Shown piece by piece: positions 8,333 through 16,934 of a stretch of 64,000 bases of DNA (position 1 is its first letter; the number at the start of each line of letters is the position of its first letter). The position numbers and the translations under genes were made by a program. The notes under the pieces are model-generated. The model searched no databases and was not told where the DNA came from. It was given only the letters and a program-made list of their open reading frames with translations. Origin of the DNA: JAIVJG01 sp964236735 (GTDB lineage Bacteria; Acidobacteriota; Blastocatellia; Pyrinomonadales; Pyrinomonadaceae); assembly GCA_964236735.1 (NCBI GenBank), contig CAXSFM010000006.1, forward strand, positions 186,001 to 250,000, in the 5' to 3' direction.

Positions 8333-11300
8333 CTAGGTGATCTCTTGATATGGGCGTCCGTCAATGTCTTGCCGCGAGTGCAATGTATTCCTGTGCAGCC
8401 GGATTGTTTTGCGTCCCCATTCGTCATGCACTTTATCCGGCTGACCTTTGAGCCAATCCCTGAGCGACTGCGACCCGGTTCCTTCCTGCTTCTGGCCGTA
8501 GAAGACGTTGTAAGCTTGGTTGATAGAGGAGTCGGTGATTGCCAGATTCGTCACATTGTTCGGCGCATTGCCCGTACTCTGTTCATGAATGTGATGCCAC
8601 TGCTTGGCGGAAGGATTAGTCCACTTTCTATGGTAACGATGATTGAGTGCTTGTCTGGCATCAGGATAATTCTCCGGCCCTCGACCCCAATCGTTCAACT
8701 TCTGGATGGCATCCCAAGCCGGCCCGGTCTTGAAACCAGCTTCGGGGACGTAACGCCGCCAGAGTTTACCGTAACTCTTGTCTGAGAGCTTTCCTCTACC
8801 CTTACCATCTTCCTGCTCGTATTCAATATGGTCGCCGGGTACTACAAGAGTAACTTTGGCAAGAACCCATTTCCCACCTTTCACCTGAATCTGATCGTCT
8901 TTGGCGACGTCTTCAGGCCCTTTCTTTCCGCCTTTCTTCTTCGGCCCCTGCTTCTTACCGGGGGTGGCGACGTATTCATAATCCCACGTCTCGCCGCCAT
9001 CAATGACCTCGATGGACTTGAAGACTTTGAACTTGCGGCGCACGGATTTGACGCCACCGACGACCTCGTCTTTCGGCGCGCCGTCCTGCGCGTAACGCGC
9101 GGTGACCGCGTCGAGGGCGGCAAGTCCTTTCGCCAACTCGTCGTCGTGCGTTTTCTTCTCCGAACCCTTCGCCGTGTCCTCTTGCTTCGCGCCTGCCGGA
9201 GTGCCCGACCCGGCGGGCTTCTTACCCTTCTTCTCGGCCTCCGCTTTTAACTCCTTGACGGACTTACCTTCAGCGGTCTTGGCGTGCGGGTCGACTTCCT
9301 TCGTCGGTTTGTGCGCGCCGCCGGGTTGGACTTTGGACTTGGCGGGGGGCAGCGCGGCGGGCTTGCCGGGAGTGGCGTCGCCCTTCTTGCCCTCTGCCGC
9401 TGTGGGCGGCTCGGCGTCGGGCGCGTTCTTCTCTTTCCACTGCCCCTTCTGGTCGTCGGCTTCGGCGGACTTCGGCTTCGCGTTGTCGTTGTACATGTCC
9501 GTCATGAACTTCTCGCCGTTGAAGTCCACCGGCTTGAGTTCGATTGACGGCCACTGGTTCGAGCCGAAGACGTAATCCACAGACGCGAGCATTCCAAGGC
9601 TTCCGCCTATCGGATACTCTTTGTTGAAGAGCGGCCACGTCCATTTCTTGTCCGAGAGCGGCGACCACCACGGCGTCGAAATCTCGACGAAGAGGTCGCC
9701 GCTGAGACCGAGGAAAGGCTGCGCGGCGATCTCAAGGTCGCCGCGCATAAAGAACTCGCCCTTCTTGTCTTCGCCTGCGGCGGCGGGCTTCTCGCGATAG
9801 CCGATGACGGGCGTCGCCTCGGCGTAAGCCTTGACGCCCGCGATGCCGTTGATGCCCGCGCCGGCCTTGATGTCGTGGCTCAGAATCTCGATGCCGACTC
9901 CGGCCTCCGCGCGCAGGCGCAAGCCCGCCGCCGCAGAGATGTTAATGCTCCCCTGAATGCTGAAATCTTTACTCACCGCCGGGTCGGTCGAGTATGTGCC
10001 CTGAACGACGATGTTGTAGAACTTGGCGGGGCCGAGTTTGGCGAAAGCGTCGAGCGAGACGTTGGCGAAGATGAAGATGTCGCCGACGACGGGAATGCCG
10101 TAAGCGGCGCGCGCTTCGAGTTTGAAGAGTTGCTTGACCCACTCTTTCTGCGGCGGCTCGCCGAACAAGTTAAACTCTTTCTGCGGCGTAATCTTTCCGA
10201 TGATCGTGACGTAGCCCTCGTAGTCAACGATGACGTGCGCCGTGCCGTTGAGCCATTCGTTGAAGGCGAAGCTGAGGTCGCCCTCGCCGAAGAGGACGTA
10301 GTTGACCTTCTGCCCCTTGGGTTTATTCTCCGCGACGGGCGCGGGCGTTTTGCCCGCTTCTTCGGGCGGAGCTTGCTTCTCTTTTTTGAGCGCCTCGGCC
10401 TTGCTTTTCTCCATCAGATACAAGATGAGCGTGCCCGAAAGCTTCTCGCCCTGATAGCCCGCCTTGATCTGGCCTGTGACGGCGCGTCCGTCCCACTCGA
10501 CCTCCGCGCTGCCCGAAAAGTTCTTCGGCAGTTGCAAATCCAGAGTGACCTTGCCCGTGATGAGTCCGTCCGCCGCGCGTTTCAAATCGAGCGTGCCCTT
10601 CACCGCGCCTTTAATGTCAACGTTGACGTTCCCGTCGAAAGTGATCGCTTCGTCAATCGCCTCGAAGTTGACTGTGCCGTCGAAGGCCGAGCCGAGCCGA
10701 ATCTTGACGCCCGATAGTCCCAAGTGCAGTTGCCCGCCTTCGAGCTTGTTCGTGAGCTTCGGGAGCGCAGGAAAGTTGAAGCCGGCGAGTCCGATCAGGT
10801 CGGGAGCTTTTTCGAGATAATGCTCCAACTCTACGGTCGGCAGTTTCGACTCGGCGGCCAGTCCGAGGTGGCCTTTGAGCGTCGTCTTCTCGATGCTGAC
10901 GATGAGGCTCGGCTCAAGTCCGGGCAGGACTTCGCCGATGCGCGTAAAGATTGGATGGCGAAGCGAAAGCGGTTGCGGCCTCGCGTGATAATAGTCCTTG
11001 CCCTGCTTCTTGATCTTGAGCGGCCCTTCGGCCATCTTCCCGAAGCGCGTCTGGACGACGACATCTTTATCCTTGTGCGCTTCGAGATACTCTTCAATCG
11101 CCGGCTCAAGCGCGAAGTTAGACTTGCCTTTGAGTTCCAGCACGCCGGGCGCAACTAACTCCTCCGCGCCCGGCTTCGCGCCCTTCGGAGCTTGCGGCTG
11201 CGTTGACTTCCCCTCGCCCGCTTTCGTCGCGACCGGCGTCTTGGCCTGCGGCGCTCTGCTCACCATCCCCGCCGATGACGACGATGAAGATGCGCCCGTC

Positions 11301-12091
11301 TGCTGGATGACGTGCGTCAACTCGTGCGCCATCAGCGCGCGGTCGTTCGGGGACTCGCCGCGCGCGAGAAAGATGTCCTGCCCGTGCGTGAAGGCGCGCG
11401 CGTCGAGCGCGGCGGCGGCATCATTCGCGGAGCTATCCTGATGGACGCGCGCCGCGCCGAGGTCAGCGCCCATGCGCGGCTCAAGCGCGCGCCTGAGCGC
11501 AGGACTGACGGGGCTGCCCGCGCCTTTGCGCGCTATCGCGTCGGACGCAGACGCCGTGTCCAACCCCTTCGTCGCCGCGCCCGTCTCGACTCTCTGCGCG
11601 AGCGTCTGCACGGACTCGGCAGCGAGCGGCTTAATCGCCGGAGCATTCTGCCCGGCCACGACGCGGCGCGAGACGGACTCGGCCTCGCGCTCCGCCGCGC
11701 TGTCGGGATGGCTGACCGCGAGCGTCTGCACGTTGTTCCGGCTCGCCGGTTGAGCGCGCGGCGTGGACGCATGATGCTGCTGCGACGACGCGCCTTCAGC
11801 TTCATGTCCCTCATCGAGCAGGCGGCTGAGTCGCGCGTTGCCCACCGAGCGTTGCATCGAGGCCATCTCTCGCGCGCGGCTTGAAGCACTGCTGTCCGCG
11901 CCGTTCGAGGAATCGAGCAGGCTCGCGTCGTGCGCGGAGTTCGATGCGCCGTTGGGCGAGGCCGCCGCCTGACGCGAGATGGACGACAATGCGCCGCCCG
12001 GCTTCCGCGACGCGGCCACAGCGTGCTGCTCCGTGACCGGCGCGGAAGTCGCTTTGTCCCTTGACTCCGCCTGCGTCTTGACCTTCGACAT
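8333..12091 (-). CDS. DUF4157 eCIS effector with C-terminal HNH-type nuclease tip
   Basis: 1252 residues, no signal peptide. Modules in order: a disordered N terminus with MQRSVGNARLSRLL at 79-92; PDSAAEREAE near 129-138; the DUF4157 domain at about 195-270 with the zinc-protease-like HELTH at 256-260; a Ser run and linker; a long beta-rich region (about 310-860) of repeated strands such as KLSGTLILYL; a Lys/Gly/Pro-rich linker; and a final domain with QWHHIHEQ at 1164-1171 followed by PNNVTNLAI, the layout of an HNH/endonuclease VII-like toxin. DUF4157 proteins are known cargo markers of extracellular contractile injection systems. The last ~190 residues are encoded in lower-GC DNA than the rest, as expected for an exchangeable toxin tip. 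AGAGGA precedes the ATG. It lies nine bases after the AAA+ gene. Confidence 0.85.
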   Translation of the reverse strand: MSKVKTQAESRDKATSAPVTEQHAVAASRKPGGALSSISRQAAASPNGASNSAHDASLLDSSNGADSSASSRAREMASMQRSVGNARLSRLLDEGHEAEGASSQQHHASTPRAQPASRNNVQTLAVSHPDSAAEREAESVSRRVVAGQNAPAIKPLAAESVQTLAQRVETGAATKGLDTASASDAIARKGAGSPVSPALRRALEPRMGADLGAARVHQDSSANDAAAALDARAFTHGQDIFLARGESPNDRALMAHELTHVIQQTGASSSSSSAGMVSRAPQAKTPVATKAGEGKSTQPQAPKGAKPGAEELVAPGVLELKGKSNFALEPAIEEYLEAHKDKDVVVQTRFGKMAEGPLKIKKQGKDYYHARPQPLSLRHPIFTRIGEVLPGLEPSLIVSIEKTTLKGHLGLAAESKLPTVELEHYLEKAPDLIGLAGFNFPALPKLTNKLEGGQLHLGLSGVKIRLGSAFDGTVNFEAIDEAITFDGNVNVDIKGAVKGTLDLKRAADGLITGKVTLDLQLPKNFSGSAEVEWDGRAVTGQIKAGYQGEKLSGTLILYLMEKSKAEALKKEKQAPPEEAGKTPAPVAENKPKGQKVNYVLFGEGDLSFAFNEWLNGTAHVIVDYEGYVTIIGKITPQKEFNLFGEPPQKEWVKQLFKLEARAAYGIPVVGDIFIFANVSLDAFAKLGPAKFYNIVVQGTYSTDPAVSKDFSIQGSINISAAAGLRLRAEAGVGIEILSHDIKAGAGINGIAGVKAYAEATPVIGYREKPAAAGEDKKGEFFMRGDLEIAAQPFLGLSGDLFVEISTPWWSPLSDKKWTWPLFNKEYPIGGSLGMLASVDYVFGSNQWPSIELKPVDFNGEKFMTDMYNDNAKPKSAEADDQKGQWKEKNAPDAEPPTAAEGKKGDATPGKPAALPPAKSKVQPGGAHKPTKEVDPHAKTAEGKSVKELKAEAEKKGKKPAGSGTPAGAKQEDTAKGSEKKTHDDELAKGLAALDAVTARYAQDGAPKDEVVGGVKSVRRKFKVFKSIEVIDGGETWDYEYVATPGKKQGPKKKGGKKGPEDVAKDDQIQVKGGKWVLAKVTLVVPGDHIEYEQEDGKGRGKLSDKSYGKLWRRYVPEAGFKTGPAWDAIQKLNDWGRGPENYPDARQALNHRYHRKWTNPSAKQWHHIHEQSTGNAPNNVTNLAITDSSINQAYNVFYGQKQEGTGSQSLRDWLKGQPDKVHDEWGRKTIRLHRNTLHSRQDIDGRPYQEIT

Positions 12092-12100
12092 GCGCGTCCT

Positions 12101-14518
12101 CTAGAGGATGTATTGCTCAATCCATTTGTAGAACTCTTCGCCGAACTCGCCTTTCGTAATCGGCTTGCCCATTTTCTGAAACTCGCGCGCGAGGGCGAGC
12201 ACGAGATGGCGCAACTTGATTTCGGGTTGACCTTCGCCCGCCTCGGCCAGCGCGCGGAAGGCCGCGTCCACGACGACGTTGCTGAGGCTTCCGCCCGATA
12301 AACGGAAGCGTTCGGCGAGGCCGCGCAGGTCTTCGTCCGGCGGGCGCGCGATGTCCGGCGGAAACAGTCCCGACCAGATGCGAAAACGTCCCTCCGCTTC
12401 GGGGAACGGGAACTCGACGATAACGTGGATGCGTCGCACGAAGGCTTCGTCAATGTTCTGCCGGAGGTTCGAGGCGATGATGACGACGCCCGTATATTCT
12501 TCGACGCGCTGGAGCAGGAAGTTCACTTCCATGTTGGCCCACCTGTCCTGCCCCGTCTCCGTCTTGCTGCCGCGCTGTCCGAAAAGCGCCTCGCCTTCAT
12601 CGAAGAAGATGATGGCGTTGGCGTCTTCGGCTTCCGCGAAAATGCGATTCAGATTCTTCTCCGTGTCGCCGACGTACTTGCTGACAATCGAAGACAAATC
12701 GGCCTTGTATAAATCAACGCCCTGCTCCTGCGCGAGCAGCCCCGCCGCCATCGTCTTGCCCGTCCCCGAAGAGCCGGTGAAGAGCGCGATCAAACCGTTG
12801 CCGAGCGTCAGGCGATTCTCGAAGTGGCCGCGCACGCGATTGCGCTGGCCGATGCGCTGGCGCAACTCTTCGAGTTGACGCTTGTGCTGCGGCGGGAGGA
12901 TGAGGTCGTCGAAGGTGAGGCCGGTGCGCGGCTCAAGCCGGCGCGCGAAGGTCATCAGGCGTCGGTTCGACTGGCGGCGGCAGCCCTCAAATAAATCGCC
13001 CGCCGTGAGCTTCCGTTGCAGAGGATCGCGCTGCACGGCCAACTCGCGCGCCGCGCCGACCGCATCCGCGATTTGCCCTCCGGTCAGTTGGAAGCCGTTG
13101 GCGAGTTGGTCTGCGAGCGTATCCGGCGCGGGCACGGGCGCGGCGAACTCTCCGGCGTGCGGCATGTACGCAGCCCACAGGCGTCGGCGCAACTCGTAGC
13201 TAGGCGCGTGAAAGTCGAGCCGTAAAAAAGGGCGAGCGCGAAAGCGTCCCACAGGGTCCCACGCCGTCTCGCCGGCGAGGAAAGTTAAATTCTCGAACCA
13301 CTCGGCGGCGGTCACGAGATAATCCCAGCGCGCCGCCATCTGCTCCGACTCAAGCAGTTGCTCACAGTGCGACCAGTAGAGAGCCGCGCCCTGTAGTCGC
13401 GCCTCGCGGTAAGCGAGGTCAACCAACAACTCGAACGTGTGCGGCGCGCGCAAGGCCAGCGTGACATCCGCGACGAGGAGCCGCGTGCCGGCATCGGTGC
13501 AGAGCGCGCGCGCCGTGTCGAGCCGCGCCGAGCCGTAAGGGCCGTGCAGAAAAATCGTCGCGCCGCCCCGCTCGCGCTGTCGCCGCCACCACGCGCCGAG
13601 CGTCTGCGGATGCGAGAGCCGCTCAAATTCGACGTACAAGCTATCCCAACTGACCGCCTCGCCCGCGTGTCCGACGATTTGCCCGAGACGCGCGTCCGCG
13701 AGATCGCCGCCCAGCAGATAACTCGTGATGCGATCATCAACGCGGACGGAGCGCATCGGCAGAGGCTCGCCCGTCCCTTCGCCGACGACGATGAGATGAT
13801 GACGCAGGAGCGGACTCTGGCCGTCGAAGGCGGCGCGCGCGGCTTCGGGCGCAGGCTCGTCGCCCTGTAGGATTTCGAGGACGAGTTCGACCGGCGGCTT
13901 CGTGCGCGAGGCGTCGTCTTGCAGGTAGCCGTAGAGTCGCCGGTAACGCGCGTCGAGTTCGGGCAGCAGGCACACAAGGATGATGTCGCGCTCGAATTCC
14001 GAGAGGCCGAAAAGGATTCGCAGCACGTCGAGCCGCAGTTGAACTTCCGGCGGCGTCTCTGCGCGTCGCGCCTCGATGGTTTCGGCAACCTGCGCGGACT
14101 GCCGGCGATAGGCCGCGAGCGCAGGCTCCAGCTCCTGCGAAAGCGTGTCGGGCGGCGTGAACTGCGATCTCAGGTAGGCGTTAATCTCCGCGTCCGTGAC
14201 CTGCACCATGCCCCAACGTCGCTCGGGCTTGGCCGCGCCAATGGTCAGACGCCAGCGCAGAGTCTGCGCGCGCACGAGTTGATCTATGCGCCGCAACTCG
14301 TCCCACAAATGCTGCTCGCTGCTCGCGTACTGCCCCGACGTGAGTTCCGGCATCGGCGGCGACGGCGGCAGTTTCAACTGCGGCGGCTGAGGCGACGGCA
14401 ACGACTCCGGCTGCTCCGCTTCCTCCGTCGCGCCGTCGTCGGCAAACTGCGGGTCGTCCACCGGATTTGGCGGCAACCGATTTTCTTTGTCACCCTTGCT
14501 CCACTTGAATAAAGACAT
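12101..14518 (-). CDS. eCIS AAA+ ATPase (Afp15/Pvc15-like)
   Basis: 805 residues. The C-terminal AAA+ module has Walker A GSSGTGKT (582-589) and Walker B IIFFDE (636-641), then sensor regions (VVIIASNLRQNIDEAFVRR). An earlier, degenerate AAA-like module around 310-450 keeps the fold-like pattern (IFLHGPYGSARLDTA) but has no GKT. The first ~65 residues are charged and Pro-rich. ATPases of this kind are a standard member of extracellular contractile injection clusters and are thought to assist assembly or disassembly. The ATG at 14518 (MSLFKW) is chosen because it shares a base with the TGA of the preceding gene (TGATG); the longer reading from 14563 would overlap that gene by 46 bases. Confidence 0.88.
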   Translation of the reverse strand: MSLFKWSKGDKENRLPPNPVDDPQFADDGATEEAEQPESLPSPQPPQLKLPPSPPMPELTSGQYASSEQHLWDELRRIDQLVRAQTLRWRLTIGAAKPERRWGMVQVTDAEINAYLRSQFTPPDTLSQELEPALAAYRRQSAQVAETIEARRAETPPEVQLRLDVLRILFGLSEFERDIILVCLLPELDARYRRLYGYLQDDASRTKPPVELVLEILQGDEPAPEAARAAFDGQSPLLRHHLIVVGEGTGEPLPMRSVRVDDRITSYLLGGDLADARLGQIVGHAGEAVSWDSLYVEFERLSHPQTLGAWWRRQRERGGATIFLHGPYGSARLDTARALCTDAGTRLLVADVTLALRAPHTFELLVDLAYREARLQGAALYWSHCEQLLESEQMAARWDYLVTAAEWFENLTFLAGETAWDPVGRFRARPFLRLDFHAPSYELRRRLWAAYMPHAGEFAAPVPAPDTLADQLANGFQLTGGQIADAVGAARELAVQRDPLQRKLTAGDLFEGCRRQSNRRLMTFARRLEPRTGLTFDDLILPPQHKRQLEELRQRIGQRNRVRGHFENRLTLGNGLIALFTGSSGTGKTMAAGLLAQEQGVDLYKADLSSIVSKYVGDTEKNLNRIFAEAEDANAIIFFDEGEALFGQRGSKTETGQDRWANMEVNFLLQRVEEYTGVVIIASNLRQNIDEAFVRRIHVIVEFPFPEAEGRFRIWSGLFPPDIARPPDEDLRGLAERFRLSGGSLSNVVVDAAFRALAEAGEGQPEIKLRHLVLALAREFQKMGKPITKGEFGEEFYKWIEQYIL

Positions 14519-16866
14519 CACGCTCCTCGCAGCCGAAATCTCACGCGCCGCCCGCCGAGCCACGGCACGCGCTCAAGCTCGTTGAGATAACCGGCCATCT
14601 CGATGACGATGTCGAGCGGGCGACGCTCCAATTCGACGAGCAAGCCGTCAGGACTTTCGGAGACGCGCCCGCGCCGCCGGACAAAATTCTCAAGCAGGTA
14701 AGGCACGCCCGACGCCGAGAACTGACGCAGCCAGTGCGCCCACGCGCGCAACAACACGCAGGCGGCGAGCGCCGTCGTCAAATCCGCCTCAGACGCGCCG
14801 AGCCGCCCCGCCGTTAAATCTTTCAGCGCAGACTCCAACGCCGCGCGTCCTGACTCGTGGACGCTCAACTCTTCTGCGCCCGCGTCGCCGTCATCATCGA
14901 AGACGACGATGGGACGCACGCCCGTCGCCTCCGTCCAAACGTTGAGCCATGCCGCGACCGTCGTCTCAACTTCATCAATGTCCGTCGCTTCACTCACCTC
15001 AACGTCCGCCGCTTCATGCTCATAAATCCTTGCCGCCGTCATATCAACGCGCTCGATGATCTGGCCGAGCGGCCACAGGATGCCGCTTTCATCACCCGCG
15101 ATAAGAGCCGTGTCGCCGTCTTCCAGAGCGACGCGAAAGACGTGCATCACCGACGGTCGCAGCACGCGCAGACCCGCAACGGCGCGCAGCAGCGCGGCTT
15201 GAAAACGCGCGCCATCCGACGTGCCGGCATTCGCCCACATCGCGCGCAACTCGTCGAGCGTCGCACGCTCGTCCAGCCCCACGAGCAAGCGCAGCCCTTC
15301 GTCAATGCGCGCACCTTCGACCGTCGCCTCGCCGCACAAACGAAGCGCCAGCGCGAGACGAAACGCGGCGGGCTGATTTGTCGCGCCCGGCGGGTAGCTC
15401 GTCTCTGCGGCCAGCGCGTCGAGCCGCGCGTCGAGCATTGCGCGCCACAGCAAAGCGAGTCCCGCACACTCCGTCTCGACACCGGCGGCGAGCGGCGACT
15501 TTTTATCTTCGCCCGCGAGTTCTTCGACAAGCGCGAGCGCGCTCTCGCCGAGGTCGGACATCGCGTTGCACGACACTGCGGCACGCGCGCGGCTCGCGTC
15601 GCTCAACAGTCGAAGCGCGGCGGCCACGTCCCTCCGCCGCAAGCGCAAAATGAACTCGGACGTTGCGCCCGACTCGCGCGCGAACCGCCGCGCGTCGAGC
15701 AGGTGTCCGATTAAATTTTTCGCCGCCGCATCATCGCCCCACTGCGGCGCGCGGCTGACGAGCAGCGCGAAGAGTCTGAGCGCGTCCGCCGTCGTCTCGT
15801 CGTCGCGGTCGAGTTGCGGAGCGTCGTCACGCAGGACGGCGGCGAGCGCGGCCAGCAATTCGCGCTGGCGCGGCGTCGCCGTCGTACCGCCTGCACCGGC
15901 GGCGCGCGCCGGCAACGATGTGTGCATGGCGCGCGCGCCGTCCGCGTCGAGCATGGCGAGCAGCGCATCACGCAGCCACACGCGGTCGAGCCAGCCGAAA
16001 CCTTCGAGCGCGCGGCCGAGCTGCGCGCGAAAATCTCCATCGCCGGAGCCGGCGTCGAGCCGGAGTTGTCCGCGCCGGAAGAGGAAGCGCACCGCGTCGA
16101 GGACGACGGCGGCGAGCGAGCGCGTATCGCGCCAGTCGGTGTCGCGCGGCGACGACGCGGCATCGTCGAGATAAGCGCGGAACAACTCTTCGCCCGCGCG
16201 CCGCGTGCGACTCCACGCGCCGAGTCCGTCAATCAATTCCATCGCGGCGGCGAACAACGGACGGAGTGCGTCTGTGTCCGGCGTCTCGCGCGTTTGAGAC
16301 TCATCGCGCCAGAGAGAGCGGCGTGTCTGTGCGTCGAGCAGTTCGAGCACGTCGTTCAGCCTGCCGCAACTGTGCAGGCGCGCGAGGATGGCGGGCAGAT
16401 GGCGGCGATTGTCGAGCAGCGCGCGACCGAGAGCGTGCGGCGCATCGAGCGTCTGAAGCTGAGAGAATGCGCCGTAGTACCAGCGACCCCAGGCCGTGCT
16501 GTCGAGCAACGCGACGGCGAAGCTCGCCACGTAGTCGGGCTGGCCGTCGAAGCGCACGAGGTTCGCGCCGTCGTCCGCATCTTCGGCGACCGAGCGGACG
16601 ACCGCGCCCGCGAGGTGTTCGCCCCAGCGCCGCGCGAGACGCGCGTCGGTCGCGTCCGCGCCGACCATAAGCGTCGCTTTGGCTTCGACGCGGCGCAGCA
16701 CGTACACCGCCTCGTCGCCCGCGAACGCCTCTCCGAGCGCAGTCTCGTAAGACTCGCTCACGCGCTCGCGCAGGACGCGGTCGAGACGCGCCGCGAGAGC
16801 CTGCGCCGAATTGTGCGCGCCTCTCACGCGGTAGAGGCCGCGCAGGCGTGCGATGCGACCGTCCAT
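14518..16866 (-). CDS. Large eCIS structural protein, possible tape-measure (CIS_TMP-like)
   Basis: 782 residues, Ala/Arg/Leu-rich and mostly helical. The N terminus (AQALAARLDRVLRERVSES then VYVLRRVEAKATLMV) and the C terminus (RRPLDIVIEMAGYLN then VPWLGGRRVRFRL) resemble the ends of proteins annotated as contractile injection system tape measure. The middle has no recognised domain. Position just upstream of the AAA+ ATPase is the usual place for that protein. GAGGA lies seven bases before the ATG. The identification rests on short end patterns, so the family name is tentative; that it is a real operon gene is firm, because it is flanked and translationally coupled (TGATG) to the ATPase. 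Confidence 0.6.
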   Translation of the reverse strand: MDGRIARLRGLYRVRGAHNSAQALAARLDRVLRERVSESYETALGEAFAGDEAVYVLRRVEAKATLMVGADATDARLARRWGEHLAGAVVRSVAEDADDGANLVRFDGQPDYVASFAVALLDSTAWGRWYYGAFSQLQTLDAPHALGRALLDNRRHLPAILARLHSCGRLNDVLELLDAQTRRSLWRDESQTRETPDTDALRPLFAAAMELIDGLGAWSRTRRAGEELFRAYLDDAASSPRDTDWRDTRSLAAVVLDAVRFLFRRGQLRLDAGSGDGDFRAQLGRALEGFGWLDRVWLRDALLAMLDADGARAMHTSLPARAAGAGGTTATPRQRELLAALAAVLRDDAPQLDRDDETTADALRLFALLVSRAPQWGDDAAAKNLIGHLLDARRFARESGATSEFILRLRRRDVAAALRLLSDASRARAAVSCNAMSDLGESALALVEELAGEDKKSPLAAGVETECAGLALLWRAMLDARLDALAAETSYPPGATNQPAAFRLALALRLCGEATVEGARIDEGLRLLVGLDERATLDELRAMWANAGTSDGARFQAALLRAVAGLRVLRPSVMHVFRVALEDGDTALIAGDESGILWPLGQIIERVDMTAARIYEHEAADVEVSEATDIDEVETTVAAWLNVWTEATGVRPIVVFDDDGDAGAEELSVHESGRAALESALKDLTAGRLGASEADLTTALAACVLLRAWAHWLRQFSASGVPYLLENFVRRRGRVSESPDGLLVELERRPLDIVIEMAGYLNELERVPWLGGRRVRFRLRGA

Positions 16867-16934
16867 TTCTTAATCCTCGAATGTTCCTTGAATCGCTTTG
16901 CCGGTTGCACGCATCTCCGCCTGCGCGTCGCGCC

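Noticed and set aside
9875..10717. 280-codon plus-strand frame inside the effector gene
   Set aside because: Antisense to the intact DUF4157 effector; no recognisable protein character.
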